Assembly (NCBI RefSeq): GCF_007994135.1
Contig: NZ_VLKF01000001.1
Coordinates: 1,178,001-1,242,000 of the forward strand
Length of the DNA stretch: 64,000 nt
Direction of reading: 5' to 3'
Source: Modestobacter roseus
Lineage (GTDB): Bacteria > Actinomycetota > Actinomycetes > Mycobacteriales > Geodermatophilaceae
In this document: piece by piece, positions 40,931 through 51,697 of the stretch
Layout of the letters: the number at the start of each line of letters is the position of its first letter
How positions within the stretch are numbered: position 1 is the first letter of the stretch
Notes under the pieces: model-generated
Told to the model about the DNA's origin: nothing
Database searches by the model: none
The model's input: the letters and a program-made list of their open reading frames with translations, nothing else
Made by a program: the position numbers and the translations under genes

Positions 40931-42238
40931 ATGAACTCCCGGCGTCTGACCCGTGTGGCCGCATCGGCCACGTCCCTCGTCCTCATCGGCTCCATGGCCG
41001 CCTGCGGGTCCTCGGGCCCCGGCGGTGGCGGTGGCGGTGGCGGCGACACCGCCCAGATCTGGGCCCTGCAGGACTCGGCCCTCCAGCCGATCCTCGAAGG
41101 CTCCATGGAGCGCTTCAACGAGCAGTCGGAGACCGGCGACGCCGAGCTCACGACGTTCGGCAACGACCCGTACAAGCAGCGGCTCCGGATCGCGATCGGC
41201 AGCCCCGACGCCCCCGACCTGTTCTTCAACTGGGGCGGTGGCAACCTCAAGGAGTACGTCGACGCCGGTGAGGTCGACGACCTGACCCCGCTGCTCGACG
41301 AGAACCCCGAGCTGCGCGACGCCTTCCTGCCGAGCGTCCTCGCGGGTGCCGAGCTCGACGGCAAGAACTACGGCCTGCCGATGCGCGGCATGCAGCCGGT
41401 CATCCTCTACTACAACCAGGCGGTCCTCGACGAGGCCGGCGTCTCGGTCCCGACCACCTGGGACGAGCTGCTCACCGCGGTCGACCAGCTGAAGGCGGCC
41501 GGCAAGACCCCGATCGCCCTGGCCGGCAACCAGCCGTGGACCGAGCTGATGTGGGCCGAGTACGTGCTCGACCGCGTCGGCGGGCCGCAGGTCTTCCAGA
41601 ACATCCGGGACGACGCGGAGGGCGGCTGGAGCCAGCCCGAGGTGCTCGAGGCCATGACGATGCTGCAGGAGCTGATCCAGCGCGGCGGGTTCGGCACCGA
41701 CTTCGCCTCGGTCGGCTACGACGTCGGTGGTGCCTCGACGATCCTCGCCCAGGGCGACGCCGGCTTCCACCTGATGGGTTCGTGGGAGTACACCAACCAG
41801 CTGGGTCAGAGCCCGGACTTCGTCAACAGCGGCGACCTGGGCTGGACGGTGTTCCCGGCGATCGAGGGCGGCGAGGGCGACCCGTCGAACCTGGTCGGCA
41901 ACGTGTCGAACTTCTACTCCCTGACGTCGGACTCCAACAACAAGGAGACGGCGCAGGAGTACCTGGAGACGCAGCTCACCAACGAGGAGTACATCAACGA
42001 CCTCATCGAGGCCGGCGACGTGCCCCCGATCGAGGGGATCCGCGACCAGCTCGCGGCCACCGAGAACGGTGACCACGCGACGTTCGTCTACGACGCCGCC
42101 CGGGACGCGAACAACTTCCAGCTCTCGTGGGACCAGGACCTCACCTCCGACGAGGCGACCGAGATGCTGGAGCAGCTGTCGCAGTTCTTCCTGGGTGAGG
42201 TCGACGCGCAGGGCTTCGTCGACGCCCTGGCCGACTGA
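40931..42238 (+). CDS. Sugar ABC transporter substrate-binding lipoprotein
   Basis: 435 aa. A lipoprotein signal peptide ends with the lipobox SMAAC (Cys25) and a Gly-rich linker. The body is a family 1 extracellular solute-binding protein (PVILYYNQAVLDEAGVSVPT, PIALAGNQPWTELMWAEYVL, GDAGFHLMGSWEYTNQLG). Membrane-anchored, it would capture xylose-containing sugars. First gene of the operon after the promoter; GGAAGGTGCGTGGG precedes the ATG. Confidence 0.92.
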   Translation: MNSRRLTRVAASATSLVLIGSMAACGSSGPGGGGGGGGDTAQIWALQDSALQPILEGSMERFNEQSETGDAELTTFGNDPYKQRLRIAIGSPDAPDLFFNWGGGNLKEYVDAGEVDDLTPLLDENPELRDAFLPSVLAGAELDGKNYGLPMRGMQPVILYYNQAVLDEAGVSVPTTWDELLTAVDQLKAAGKTPIALAGNQPWTELMWAEYVLDRVGGPQVFQNIRDDAEGGWSQPEVLEAMTMLQELIQRGGFGTDFASVGYDVGGASTILAQGDAGFHLMGSWEYTNQLGQSPDFVNSGDLGWTVFPAIEGGEGDPSNLVGNVSNFYSLTSDSNNKETAQEYLETQLTNEEYINDLIEAGDVPPIEGIRDQLAATENGDHATFVYDAARDANNFQLSWDQDLTSDEATEMLEQLSQFFLGEVDAQGFVDALAD

Positions 42239-42262
42239 GAGATCGAACGAGAACGGTAGATC

Positions 42263-43159
42263 ATGAGTTCACGAGGGTCCTCCGTGGTGACCGGTCAGCA
42301 ACGGCCGTCAGCCTGGTACGCCACACCGGCACTGCTCTTCTTCGGGTTGTTCGCGCTGGTGCCCATGGTGCTGGTCGTGTACCTCAGTTTCACGGACTGG
42401 AGGGGCTTCGGCTTCCCGGGCCTGTCCGGCACGGACAACTGGACCCGGCTGGTGCAGGACGGCGAAGCGCTCGACTCGCTGTGGCTGACCCTCGTGTTCA
42501 TGGTCCTGTCGTGGGTCGTCCAGACCCCGATCGCACTGGTGATCGGGGTCTGGGCGGCCGGCAAGCAGCGGAACAGGGCCGTGCTGAGCACGCTGTTCTT
42601 CCTCCCGCTGCTGCTGTCCACCGCCGCCATCGCCCTGCTGTGGCGGTCGGTGCTGGACACCAACTTCGGGGTCACCCAGTCGCTGCCGCTGCTCGACCGG
42701 TTCAACTTCCTCGGTGACACCTCGATCGTGGTCTACACCGTGGTGTTCGTGGTCAGCTGGCAGTACATCCCGTTCCACACGCTGCTGTACCAAGCCGCCA
42801 CGCGCGGCATCCCGGCCAGCCTCTACGAGGCCGCGACGATCGACGGCGCCGGGCGGTTCAAGCAGTTCTTCTCGATCACGCTGCCGCTGCTGCGCTACAC
42901 GATCGTGACCTCGAGCGTGCTGATGCTGGTGGGCTCGTTCACCACCTTCGACACGATCCTGATCCTGACCGGCGGCGGCCCCGGCACCGCGACGCGTGTC
43001 GCGCCGCTGTACATGTACATCACCGGGTTCAGCGCCTACGAGCTCGGCTACGCCAGCGCCATCGCCGTGCTCCTGCTGGTGCTGGGTGCTGTGCTCTCCC
43101 TGGTCGTGACCAAGGCCACCGGCTTCCGTGACATGCAGAGCGAGCAGGAAGGGGTGTGA
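42263..43159 (+). CDS. ABC sugar permease, MalF/UgpA type
   Basis: 298 aa with six transmembrane helices (first: PALLFFGLFALVPMVLVVYL). The EAA loop, YEAATIDGAGRFKQFFSITL near 190, contacts the ATPase. The start ATG follows AACGGTAGATC. The stop overlaps the second permease (GTGA), so the two subunits are made in step. Confidence 0.93.
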   Translation: MSSRGSSVVTGQQRPSAWYATPALLFFGLFALVPMVLVVYLSFTDWRGFGFPGLSGTDNWTRLVQDGEALDSLWLTLVFMVLSWVVQTPIALVIGVWAAGKQRNRAVLSTLFFLPLLLSTAAIALLWRSVLDTNFGVTQSLPLLDRFNFLGDTSIVVYTVVFVVSWQYIPFHTLLYQAATRGIPASLYEAATIDGAGRFKQFFSITLPLLRYTIVTSSVLMLVGSFTTFDTILILTGGGPGTATRVAPLYMYITGFSAYELGYASAIAVLLLVLGAVLSLVVTKATGFRDMQSEQEGV

Positions 43160-44070
43160 CCGTGGCCCAGACCGCCGTCAACCCGGAGACCATCAGCGCA
43201 CAACCGCCCTCCGCCCAGCCGTCGGGCCGCCGCCGCGGCAGTGCGGGCGGCCGCCGGGAGAAGCCCAACTACCTCGCCGGTGCACTCGCCACGCTGTGGC
43301 TGGTCATCGTCGCCGTCCCGCTCTACTACCTGGTGGCGGCCAGCTTCCGCACCCGCCAGGACTACCTGTCGACCAGCCCGCTGCGGCCGCCGGCCGACCC
43401 GACCGGCGAGAACTACACGACGGTCTTCGACGGCGGCTTCCTGACCTACCTGGTCAACACCGCGGTGGTCACGGTGGCCACCGTGGCGATCGTGGTCGGG
43501 CTGTGCGTCCCCGCGGCGTACGCGATCGCCCGGAACACCGGTCGGCTGGTGCAGCGCACCTTCTCCGTCATGCTGATCGGCCTGGCCATCCCGGCGCAGG
43601 CGACGATCATCCCGGTGTACCTGCTCATCACCCAGATGCGGCTCTACGACACCCTGCTGGCGATCATCCTGCCGACGGCGGCCTACGCCATGCCGGTGGC
43701 GCTGCTGGTGATGACCAACAGCCTGCGCGACGTCCCCAAGGAGCTGTACGAGGCCCAGACCCTCGACGGCGCCGGGCCCTTCGCCGTGCTGCGCAGCCTG
43801 GTGCTGCCGCTGGCCAAGCCGGCGATCACCACCATCTCGGTGTTCACCGCGCTGAACGCCTGGAACGGCTTCCTCTTCCCCCTGGTGCTCACCCAGTCCA
43901 AGGACACCCGGGTGCTCACGCTGGGCCTGTGGGACTTCCAGGGGCAGTTCGGCACCAACGTGCCCGGCCTGCTGGCGGCTGTCACGCTGTCGGTCGTCCC
44001 GATCTTCCTGCTGTACCTGTTCGGTCGGCGCTACCTGCTGGGCGGTCTGACGGCCGGCTTCGGCAAGTGA
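43156..44070 (+). CDS. ABC sugar permease, MalG/UgpE type
   Basis: 304 aa with six helices after a 30-residue basic cytoplasmic front. The EAA loop is [20 protein letters not shown] near 197, and LTAGFGK closes the protein as in MalG-type permeases. GTG start inside the stop of the previous gene. Partner of the preceding permease. Confidence 0.93.
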   Translation: MTVAQTAVNPETISAQPPSAQPSGRRRGSAGGRREKPNYLAGALATLWLVIVAVPLYYLVAASFRTRQDYLSTSPLRPPADPTGENYTTVFDGGFLTYLVNTAVVTVATVAIVVGLCVPAAYAIARNTGRLVQRTFSVMLIGLAIPAQATIIPVYLLITQMRLYDTLLAIILPTAAYAMPVALLVMTNSLRDVPKELYEAQTLDGAGPFAVLRSLVLPLAKPAITTISVFTALNAWNGFLFPLVLTQSKDTRVLTLGLWDFQGQFGTNVPGLLAAVTLSVVPIFLLYLFGRRYLLGGLTAGFGK

Positions 44071-44119
44071 CCGCCCGGTACACCTCCTGATCCACCAGCA
44101 CTCGAGAGGACACTCCCTG

Positions 44120-45310
44120 ATGACCGACCTGAAGCCCACGCGTGCGGACAAGTTCACCTTCGGGCTCTGGACCGTCGGCTGGCCGGCCGCCGACCCGTTC
44201 GGCACCGCCACCCGTGCGCCGGTCGACGTGGTCGAGTCGGTCCACCGCCTCGCCGAGATGGGTGCCTACGGCGTCACCTTCCACGACGACGACGTGATCC
44301 CGTTCGGCAGCGACACCGCCGCCCGCGACGCGCACATCAAGCGCTTCCGCGCCGCCATCGACGAGACCGGCCTGGTCGTCCCGATGGTGACGACGAACCT
44401 GTTCACCCACCCGGTGTTCAAGGAGGGCGGGCTCACCGCCAACGACCGCGAGGTGCGTCGCTACGCGATGCGCAAGGTCATGCGGAACATGGACCTGGCC
44501 GCCGAGCTCGGCGCCCAGACCTACGTGCTGTGGGGTGGGCGTGAGGGCGCCGAGGTCGACATGGCCAAGGACCTCATCGCCGCGCTGGACCGGTACGCCG
44601 AGGCGATCGACACCCTGGCCGCCTACTCCGAGGCCCGCGGCTACGGCCTGCGCTTCGCGCTGGAGCCCAAGCCCAACGAGCCCCGCGGCGACATCTTCCT
44701 GCCCACCATCGGGCACGCGCTGGGCTTCATCGCCAAGCTCGAGCACTCGCACCTGGTGGGGCTCAACCCGGAGACCGGGCACGAGCAGATGGCCAACCTG
44801 AACTTCACCCACGGCATCGCCGAGGCGCTGTGGGCGGGCAAGCTGTTCCACATCGACCTCAACGGCCAGCACGGGCCGAAGTTCGACCAGGACCTGGTCT
44901 TCGGCCACGGCGACCTGCTGCAGGCCTTCTCCACCGTCGACCTGCTGGAGAACGGCGGCGTCGACGGGGCCCCGGCCTACGACGGCCCGCGGCACTTCGA
45001 CTACAAGCCGCTGCGCACCGAGGACATGGACGGCGTGTGGCGCTCGGCCGCGGCCAACATCCGCACCTACCTCCTGCTCAAGGAGCGGGCCGCGGCCTTC
45101 CGCGCCGACCCCGAGGTGCAGGAGGCGCTGGCCGCCGCCCGCGTGCCCGAGCTGCGCCAGTCCACCCTCGGCGCCGGTGAGAGCTTCGAGGACCTGCTGG
45201 CCGACCGTTCGGCGTTCGAGGACTTCGACGCCGAGGCCGTGGCCAAGCGCGGCGCCGGCGTGGTCCGCGTCGACCAGCTGATGATCGAGCACCTGCTCGG
45301 CGCTCGCTGA
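44120..45310 (+). CDS. xylA: Xylose isomerase
   Basis: 396 aa, the class I (actinobacterial) size. It interconverts D-xylose and D-xylulose. [17 protein letters not shown] opens the barrel. The catalytic His is in [13 protein letters not shown]. Metal ligands are in [25 protein letters not shown] and [32 protein letters not shown] carries the late ligand region. The start ATG follows GAGAGGACA. Confidence 0.97.
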   Translation: MTDLKPTRADKFTFGLWTVGWPAADPFGTATRAPVDVVESVHRLAEMGAYGVTFHDDDVIPFGSDTAARDAHIKRFRAAIDETGLVVPMVTTNLFTHPVFKEGGLTANDREVRRYAMRKVMRNMDLAAELGAQTYVLWGGREGAEVDMAKDLIAALDRYAEAIDTLAAYSEARGYGLRFALEPKPNEPRGDIFLPTIGHALGFIAKLEHSHLVGLNPETGHEQMANLNFTHGIAEALWAGKLFHIDLNGQHGPKFDQDLVFGHGDLLQAFSTVDLLENGGVDGAPAYDGPRHFDYKPLRTEDMDGVWRSAAANIRTYLLLKERAAAFRADPEVQEALAAARVPELRQSTLGAGESFEDLLADRSAFEDFDAEAVAKRGAGVVRVDQLMIEHLLGAR

Positions 45311-45347
45311 TCGCATCGGGCCGGGCTGGGGCGAGGAGAGGACTGAC

Positions 45348-46784
45348 GTGACGTTGGTGGCGGGGGTCGACTCGTCGACCCAGTCGTGCAAGGTCGTCGT
45401 GCGCGACGCCGAGAGCGGCGCCCTGGTCCGTGAGGGCCGGGCGTCGCACCCCGACGGCACGGAGGTCGATCCCGCCGCCTGGGAGGCGGCGCTGCGGGAG
45501 GCGATCGACTCGGCCGGTGGGCTGGGTGACGTCGCCGCGGTCGCCGTCGGCGGCCAGCAGCACGGCATGGTCTGCCTCGACGACGCCGGCCAGGTCGTGC
45601 GCCCGGCCCTGCTGTGGAACGACACCCGGTCGGCCGGCGCCGCCACCGACCTCATCGCCGAGCTCGGCGACGGGGACGACGGCGCCGGCCGCCGGGCCTG
45701 GGCGGACGCGGTCGGCCTGGTCCCGGTGGCCTCGTTCACCGTCACCAAGCTGCGCTGGCTCGCCCAGCACGAGCCGGACAACGCCGCGCGGACGGCGGCG
45801 GTCGCGCTGCCGCACGACTGGCTGACCTGGAAGCTGGCCGGCTCGCCGGGCCTGGACGCGCTGGTCACCGACCGGGGCGACGCCAGCGGTACGGGCTACT
45901 GGTCGCCGTTCACCGGCGACTACCGCACCGACCTGCTGGAGCGGGCCCTCGGGCACGCGCCGGTGCTGCCGCGCGTGCTGGGCCCGGCCGAGCGTGCCGG
46001 GCAGGTGGCCGCCGGTGCGCTGGCCGCCGACGGTGGTGCGCTGCTCGGCCCCGGTAGTGGCGACAACGCCGCGGCGGCGTTGGGCATCAACGCCGAGCCG
46101 GGGGACGTCGTCCTCTCCATCGGCACCTCCGGGGTGGTCTCCACGGTCTCCACCACCCCCTCGGCGGACCCCTCGGGCACCGTCGCCGGGTTCGCCGACG
46201 CCACCGGCAACTTCCTGCCCCTGGTGGTCACGCTGAACGCCGCCCGGGTGCTCGACGCCACCGCGCGGCTGCTCGGGGTCGACCACGACGAGCTCTCCCG
46301 GCTGGCGCTCACCGCACCGGCCGGCTCCGGCGGGCTGGTGATGGTCCCGTACCTGGAGGGGGAGCGGACCCCGGACCGCCCGCACGCCACCGGCGCCCTG
46401 CACGGCCTCACGCTGGCCACGAGCGACCCCGCGCACCTGGCGCGGGCCGCCGTCGAGGGGCTGCTGTGCGGCCTGGCCGACGGCCTGGAGGCGATCGCCG
46501 CCCTCGGCAACCCGGTCCGCCGGGTGCTGCTGGTCGGCGGCGGCGCGCGGTCGGAGGCGGTGCGCCGCCTCGCCCCCGCGGTGCTGGGTGTGCCGGTGCT
46601 CGTCCCCCCGCCGGGGGAGTACGTCGCCGACGGCGCCGCCCGCCAGGCAGCCTGGACCCTCGCCGGCGGCGACACCCCGCCGGTCTGGCCCACCACGAGC
46701 ACCGAGACCTACGAGGCCGACGCGGTCCCGCACGTGCGGGAGCGCTACGCCGAGGTCCGGGACATGACCGCCGCGCGGGTGTGA
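45348..46784 (+). CDS. xylB: Xylulokinase
   Basis: 478 aa, FGGY kinase family. The phosphate-1 loop is [26 protein letters not shown] and LLWNDTRSA follow; the catalytic-base region is [22 protein letters not shown] and SIGTSGV bind nucleotide, and [13 protein letters not shown] is the C-terminal signature. It phosphorylates D-xylulose made by XylA. The start GTG has AGGAGAGGA upstream, and 37 bases separate it from xylA. Confidence 0.95.
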   Translation: MTLVAGVDSSTQSCKVVVRDAESGALVREGRASHPDGTEVDPAAWEAALREAIDSAGGLGDVAAVAVGGQQHGMVCLDDAGQVVRPALLWNDTRSAGAATDLIAELGDGDDGAGRRAWADAVGLVPVASFTVTKLRWLAQHEPDNAARTAAVALPHDWLTWKLAGSPGLDALVTDRGDASGTGYWSPFTGDYRTDLLERALGHAPVLPRVLGPAERAGQVAAGALAADGGALLGPGSGDNAAAALGINAEPGDVVLSIGTSGVVSTVSTTPSADPSGTVAGFADATGNFLPLVVTLNAARVLDATARLLGVDHDELSRLALTAPAGSGGLVMVPYLEGERTPDRPHATGALHGLTLATSDPAHLARAAVEGLLCGLADGLEAIAALGNPVRRVLLVGGGARSEAVRRLAPAVLGVPVLVPPPGEYVADGAARQAAWTLAGGDTPPVWPTTSTETYEADAVPHVRERYAEVRDMTAARV

Positions 46785-46889
46785 CCCGCGCGACGTCCGG
46801 CACCCGTCAGGGTGCATGATCAACCCTGCACCACCGTGACCCACCCCACTCGGATCGTCCGGCACGTTCCTGCCGGTAGGAGGACCACA
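46785..46889 (+). other. Short gap with nested hairpins before the ATPase gene
   Basis: 105 bases. CACCC(GTCA)GGGTG and GGTGCA...TGCACC inverted repeats lie at about 46801-46835. They may attenuate or process the transcript between xylB and the ATPase gene. Confidence 0.35.
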
Positions 46890-47960
46890 ATGGCGTCTGT
46901 CACCTACGACCACGCGACCCGTCTCTACGCCGGGGCCCAGCGCCCCGCGGTGGACGCGATCAACCTGGAGATCGAGGACGGGGAGTTCCTCGTGCTCGTC
47001 GGCCCCTCGGGCTGCGGGAAGTCCACCTCGCTGCGCATGCTCGCGGGCCTGGAGGAGATCGACGGCGGGCGCATCCTGATCGGCGGGCGGGACGTCACCG
47101 ACGTCCCCGCCAAGGACCGCGACATCGCCATGGTGTTCCAGAACTACGCGCTCTACCCGCACATGACCGTGGCGGACAACATGGGCTTCGCGCTCAAGAT
47201 GGCCGGCGTGAGCAAGGAGGACCGTCGCTCCCGGGTGGAGGAGGCGGCCCGTCTGCTGGACCTCGAGCCCTACCTGGACCGCAAGCCGAAGGCGCTGTCC
47301 GGTGGCCAGCGGCAGCGCGTCGCCATGGGCCGTGCCATCGTCCGCAGCCCGCAGGTGTTCCTGATGGACGAGCCGCTGTCCAACCTCGACGCCAAGCTGC
47401 GCGTGCAGACCCGCACCCAGATCGCCTCGCTGCAGCGCCGCCTGGGCGTCACCACGGTCTACGTCACCCACGACCAGACCGAGGCCATGACCATGGGCGA
47501 CCGGGTCGCCGTGCTCAAGGACGGGCTGCTCATGCAGGTCGGCAAGCCCCGCGAGCTCTACGACCAGCCCAAGAACGTCTTCGTGGCCGGCTTCATCGGC
47601 TCCCCGGCGATGAACCTGTTCGACCTGGACGTCGTCGACGGCGGCGTGTCCTTCGGTGACACCGTCTACCCGGTCCCGCGCGAGCTGCTGGGCCAGGCCG
47701 CCGGCAAGGTCACCGTCGGCATCCGGCCCGAGGACGTCGAGTTCTCCGACCACGGCCTGACCGTCGAGGTCGACGTCGTCGAGGTGCTCGGCGCCGACGC
47801 CTACGTCTACGGGCGCACCAAGCTCGGCGACGGCGAGCACGACATCATCGCCCGCGCCGACGGCCGCACCCCGCCGCAGAAGGGCGACGTGATGCACGTC
47901 AGCCCGCGCCGTGGCCACGTGCACCTGTTCGACTCCACGAGCGGCGAGCGCATCGGATGA
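46890..47960 (+). CDS. MsmX/UgpC-type sugar ABC transporter ATPase
   Basis: 356 aa. Walker A GPSGCGKSTSLRMLAGL, Q-loop MVFQNYALYPHM, signature LSGGQRQRVAMGRAIV, Walker B VFLMDEPLSNLDAKLR and the His switch VTHDQTEAMTMGDR are intact. A C-terminal TOBE-like domain follows (VTVGIRPEDVEFSDHGLTVE). Many actinobacteria share one such ATPase among sugar importers; here it is encoded with its own transporter. The ATG at 46890 has AGGAGGA upstream. Confidence 0.94.
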   Translation: MASVTYDHATRLYAGAQRPAVDAINLEIEDGEFLVLVGPSGCGKSTSLRMLAGLEEIDGGRILIGGRDVTDVPAKDRDIAMVFQNYALYPHMTVADNMGFALKMAGVSKEDRRSRVEEAARLLDLEPYLDRKPKALSGGQRQRVAMGRAIVRSPQVFLMDEPLSNLDAKLRVQTRTQIASLQRRLGVTTVYVTHDQTEAMTMGDRVAVLKDGLLMQVGKPRELYDQPKNVFVAGFIGSPAMNLFDLDVVDGGVSFGDTVYPVPRELLGQAAGKVTVGIRPEDVEFSDHGLTVEVDVVEVLGADAYVYGRTKLGDGEHDIIARADGRTPPQKGDVMHVSPRRGHVHLFDSTSGERIG

Positions 47961-48874
47961 CGGTGCTCCCCACGGGGCAGCAGTACCTGCTCTCCTGCGC
48001 CGGAGCGGAGGTGACCGTCGTCGAGGTGGGCGGCGGGCTGCGCACCTACCGCTCCGGCGGCCGGGAGGTCGTCGACGGGTACGCCGAGCACGAGCTCGCG
48101 GAGTACGGCCGCGGGCACGTGCTCGCCCCCTGGCCCAACCGGCTGCGCGACGGCCGCTACACCTGGGACGGCGTCGAGCAGCAGCTGCCGCTCGACGAAC
48201 CCGAGGTGGCCAACGCGATCCACGGGCTGGTCCGGTTCGTCAGCTGGTCGGTGGTCGACCGCGCCAGCGACTCGATCACGCTGGAGCACCTGCTGCACCC
48301 GCAGCCGGGCTACCCGTTCGCGCTGCGGCTGCGGGTGGGCTACGAGCTGTCGCCCGACGGGCTCACGGTCACCACGACCGCGACCAACGAGGGCGACACC
48401 GCGCTGCCCTACGGCGAGGGGCACCACCCTTACCTCGCCGCGGGGCCGGGGCTGCGGGTCGACGACTGCACGGTCGTCGCCCCCGGCGCCACCCGGGTGG
48501 AGACCGACGAGCGCGGCATCCCCACCGGTTCGGCGAAGGTCGAGGGCACCGAGTACGACCTGCGGGCGGGCCGGCTCATCGGTGAACTGCGGATCGACCA
48601 CGCCTTCACCGACCTCGAGCGCGGAACCGACGGGCTCGCCGAGGTGCGGCTCACCGGCCCGGACGGGCGGGGCGCGGCCGTCTGGATGGACGGCAGCTAC
48701 GACCACGTGCAGGTCTTCACCGGCGACGTCGTCGTCGGGCCCCGCCGCCGCGGTGGCCTGGCGGTGGAGCCGATGACCTGCCCGCCCAACGCCCTGCAGA
48801 CGGGCGAGGGCGTCCGCCGGCTGGAGCCGGGGGAGACCGCCACCGGCCGCTGGGGCATCCGCCCGATCGGCTGA
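47957..48874 (+). CDS. Aldose 1-epimerase family protein
   Basis: 305 aa. APWPNRLRDGRYTWDG, NAIHGLVRFVSW (catalytic His), YGEGHHPYLAAG (second His) and IDHAFTDLERGTDG match the galactose mutarotase-like fold. It would interconvert anomers of imported xylose so that the isomerase gets its preferred form (inference). The ATG overlaps the ATPase stop (ATGA). It is the last gene of the operon. Confidence 0.9.
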   Translation: MTVLPTGQQYLLSCAGAEVTVVEVGGGLRTYRSGGREVVDGYAEHELAEYGRGHVLAPWPNRLRDGRYTWDGVEQQLPLDEPEVANAIHGLVRFVSWSVVDRASDSITLEHLLHPQPGYPFALRLRVGYELSPDGLTVTTTATNEGDTALPYGEGHHPYLAAGPGLRVDDCTVVAPGATRVETDERGIPTGSAKVEGTEYDLRAGRLIGELRIDHAFTDLERGTDGLAEVRLTGPDGRGAAVWMDGSYDHVQVFTGDVVVGPRRRGGLAVEPMTCPPNALQTGEGVRRLEPGETATGRWGIRPIG

Positions 48875-48881
48875 CCACCAC

Positions 48882-48917
48882 CCCCGGGACGGCTGCCCGA
48901 CGGCCGCCGTCCCGGGG
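48882..48917 (+). terminator. Terminator of the xylose operon
   Basis: A perfect 12-bp stem CCCCGGGACGGC / GCCGTCCCGGGG with a 12-base loop, 7 bases after the epimerase stop and extended by flanking CC/GG pairs. Confidence 0.85.
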
Positions 48918-48990
48918 AGGTGGCGGGGCCTCCCTAGACTCGACCGAGGTGCGCGGCGATCCGCGGGCCGACGCGATCGAGGAGAGTGCC

Positions 48991-49353
48991 GTGGCCGTCC
49001 GAGCCATCCGGGGTGCGACGCAGGTGGCCGCCGACGACCGGGACGAGGTCCTGGAGGCCACCCGGGAACTGGTGTCCACCGTGCTGGAACGCAACCAGCT
49101 GACGTCGCCGGACCTGATCAGCATCCTGTTCACCGCCACCCCCGACCTGGTGTCGGAGTTCCCGGCGCTGGCCGCCCGCGAGCTGGGCCTGGGGGACGTG
49201 CCGCTGATGTGCGCCACGGAGATCGCCGTCCCGCACGCGCTGCCGCGGGTCCTCCGGCTGATGGCGCACGTCGACACCCCGCTGAGCCGGGCAGAGGTCC
49301 AGCACGTCTACCTGCGGGGCGCCGTCGCGCTGCGCCGGGACATCGCGCAGTGA
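48991..49353 (+). CDS. aroH: AroH-type chorismate mutase
   Basis: 120 aa, the usual size of the monofunctional trimeric enzyme. It converts chorismate to prephenate. VRAIRGATQVAADDRDEVLE at the start (Arg and Asp/Glu of the site), LISILFTATPDLVSEFPALA, PLMCATEIAVPHALPRVLRL and VYLRGAVALRRD are the B. subtilis AroH pattern. The GTG at 48991 has GAGGAGA upstream. A TAGACT box at 48935 may be its -10. Confidence 0.93.
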   Translation: MAVRAIRGATQVAADDRDEVLEATRELVSTVLERNQLTSPDLISILFTATPDLVSEFPALAARELGLGDVPLMCATEIAVPHALPRVLRLMAHVDTPLSRAEVQHVYLRGAVALRRDIAQ

Positions 49354-49397
49354 GCGGGCATCGCAGCGAGGAACGAGCGAGAAGTGAGGACGGTGCA

Positions 49398-50090
49398 GTG
49401 AGCGAGTTCGGGTTCCGCGGGCAGGTGACCCTCGACGGGCCCTCGGGCACGGGGAAGTCCAGCGTCGCCCGGGCGGTCGCGACCCGGCTGGGCGCCGACT
49501 ACCTCGACACCGGCGCCATGTACCGCGCCGCGACGGTGGCCGTGCTGGACGCCGGGGTCGACCTGGACGACGCCGACGGCATCACCCGCGCCGTTGCGGC
49601 GGCCGACATCCGCATCGGCACGTCGGCGGCCGCCGAGCTGGTCCTCGTGGACGGCGTGGACGTCGCCGAGCGCATCCGGGGGGCCGAGGTGACCCGGGCG
49701 GTGTCCCCGGTGTCCGCCGTCCCGGCCGTGCGGCGGCTCCTGGTCGACCGGCAGCGTGCGCTGGTCGCCGCCGCCGACGCCGTGGTGGTGGAGGGCCGGG
49801 ACATCGGCACGGTCGTGCTGCCCGACGCCACCTGCAAGATCTACCTGACCGCCGCCCCGGAGGTGCGCGCCGAACGGCGTGCCGGGCAGCTCGGGGTGAG
49901 CGACCCCGCGCGCATCGCCCAGATCGCCGCCGACCTGCGGCGTCGGGACGAGTACGACAGCAGCCGGGCAGACAGCCCGCTGCGCCCGGCCGAGGACGCG
50001 ATCGTCGTCGACAGCACCGGGCTGGACCGCGAGGCCGTGGTCGAGCGCGTGCTCGACCTGGCCGGCACAGCAGTGGGAGACCCCGCATGA
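49398..50090 (+). CDS. cmk: Cytidylate kinase
   Basis: 230 aa. It phosphorylates CMP/dCMP. The P-loop is [17 protein letters not shown] (residues about 13-29). [20 protein letters not shown], the NMP-binding [20 protein letters not shown] and the LID region [20 protein letters not shown] follow. The GTG at 49398 has GAGGA upstream; an earlier GTG (49350) overlapping the aroH stop would add 16 residues. The stop overlaps der (ATGA). Confidence 0.95.
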   Translation: MSEFGFRGQVTLDGPSGTGKSSVARAVATRLGADYLDTGAMYRAATVAVLDAGVDLDDADGITRAVAAADIRIGTSAAAELVLVDGVDVAERIRGAEVTRAVSPVSAVPAVRRLLVDRQRALVAAADAVVVEGRDIGTVVLPDATCKIYLTAAPEVRAERRAGQLGVSDPARIAQIAADLRRRDEYDSSRADSPLRPAEDAIVVDSTGLDREAVVERVLDLAGTAVGDPA

Positions 50091-51484
50091 GCACCACCGA
50101 CCCGGCGCCGATCGGCGCCGACGAGCACGCCACCGGCCAGGACGACACCGAGCACACCGGGCCGATGCCCGTGGTGGCCGTCGTCGGCCGCCCCAACGTG
50201 GGCAAGTCGACGCTGGTCAACCGCTTCCTGGGCCGCCGGGCGGCGGTGGTGCAGGACGTCCCCGGCGTCACCCGCGACCGGATCTCCTACCAGGCGCTGT
50301 GGAACGGCCGGTCGTTCATGGTCATGGACACCGGTGGTTGGGAGCCGAAGGCCAGCGGCATGGCGGCCTCCATCGCCCGGCAGGCCGAGTACGCGATGAA
50401 GACCGCCGACGTCATCGTGCTGGTCGTCGACTCCTCCGTCGGCGTGACCGACACCGACCTCGCGGCGGCCCGGGTGCTCCGGCGCAGCGACCGGCCGGTG
50501 ATCCTGGTGGCCAACAAGGTCGACGACGAGCGCGGCGAGGCCAACGCCGCCGAGCTGTGGTCGCTGGGCCTGGGCGAGCCGTTCTCGGTGAGCGCCCTGC
50601 ACGGCCGGGGGAGCGGTGACCTGCTCGACCTGGTCCTCGACGCCCTCCCGGAGGCCCCGCGGGAGCAGGAGGAGACCGGTGGTCCCCGTCGCGTCGCGCT
50701 CGTCGGCCGGCCGAACGTCGGCAAGTCCAGCCTGATCAACCGGCTGGCCAAGGAGGAGCGCTCGGTCGTCGACTCCGTCGCCGGCACCACCGTGGACCCG
50801 GTGGACTCCATCGTCTCCCTGGGTGGCGAGGAGTGGCGTTTCGTCGACACTGCCGGGCTGCGCCGGCGGGTCACCACCGCCAGCGGCACCGAGTACTACG
50901 CCAGCCTCCGCACCGAGGCCGCGATCGAGGCCGCGGAGGTCGCGGTCGTGCTGCTCGCCGCGGACGAGGTGATCAGCGAGCAGGACCAGCGGGTGATCAC
51001 TCAGGTGATCGAGGCCGGCCGGGCGCTGGTGATCGCCTTCAACAAGTGGGACACCCTCGACGAGGACCGGCACGCCCAGCTGGAGCGGGAGATCGACCGC
51101 GACCTCGCGCGGATCACCTGGGCCAGCCGGGTGAACATCTCCGCGGCCACCGGCCGGGGCGTGAACAAGCTGGCCGGGCACCTGAAGACCGCCCTCGCCG
51201 GCTGGGAGACCCGGGTGCCCACCGCCGAGCTCAACACCTTCATCCGGGCCCTGGTGCAGGAGACGCCGCCGCCGGCCCGCGGCGGGCGCGCCCCGAAGAT
51301 CAAGTACGTCACGCAGGCCGACATCCGGCCGCCCCGGTTCGTGGTGTTCTCGACCGGCTTCCTGGAGCCCGGGTACCGCCGGTTCCTGGAGCGGAAGCTG
51401 CGCGAGCGCTTCGGCTTCGCCGGCACGCCGATCGACGTGTCGGTCAAGGTGCGCGAGAGCAAGGCGCGCGACCGCAGGGGCTGA
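50087..51484 (+). CDS. der: GTPase Der (EngA)
   Basis: 465 aa with the unique tandem G domains: GRPNVGKST at about 35 and GRPNVGKSS at about 207, each with its own DTGG/DTAG ([20 protein letters not shown]) and NKVD/NKWD ([20 protein letters not shown]) motifs. A KH-like C-terminal domain ([20 protein letters not shown]) ends it. It is required for 50S subunit assembly. ATG within the cmk stop. Confidence 0.97.
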   Translation: MSTTDPAPIGADEHATGQDDTEHTGPMPVVAVVGRPNVGKSTLVNRFLGRRAAVVQDVPGVTRDRISYQALWNGRSFMVMDTGGWEPKASGMAASIARQAEYAMKTADVIVLVVDSSVGVTDTDLAAARVLRRSDRPVILVANKVDDERGEANAAELWSLGLGEPFSVSALHGRGSGDLLDLVLDALPEAPREQEETGGPRRVALVGRPNVGKSSLINRLAKEERSVVDSVAGTTVDPVDSIVSLGGEEWRFVDTAGLRRRVTTASGTEYYASLRTEAAIEAAEVAVVLLAADEVISEQDQRVITQVIEAGRALVIAFNKWDTLDEDRHAQLEREIDRDLARITWASRVNISAATGRGVNKLAGHLKTALAGWETRVPTAELNTFIRALVQETPPPARGGRAPKIKYVTQADIRPPRFVVFSTGFLEPGYRRFLERKLRERFGFAGTPIDVSVKVRESKARDRRG

Positions 51485-51571
51485 CCCGCCCGGCGGGGCG
51501 GCCGAGCGGGTGCGGTAACCTGCTCGGGCAGCGATCGGGGCTGGCCGGGTCACCCGGAAGGCAACGACGCT

Positions 51572-51645
<74 letters not shown>

Positions 51646-51663
51646 CAGAAGAAGTCGCAGGTC

Positions 51664-51697
51664 AGAGGCCGTTTCCGGGGGACCGGGAGCGGCCTCT
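51664..51697 (+). terminator. Terminator after tRNA-Pro
   Basis: An 8-bp perfect stem AGAGGCCG / CGGCCTCT with further pairing (CCGG/CCGG) inside the loop lies 19 bases after the tRNA. Confidence 0.75.

Noticed and set aside
46812..46889. Earlier ATG for the ABC ATPase gene
   Set aside because: It would add a non-conserved front running through the intergenic hairpins. The ATG at 46890 has a perfect AGGAGGA.
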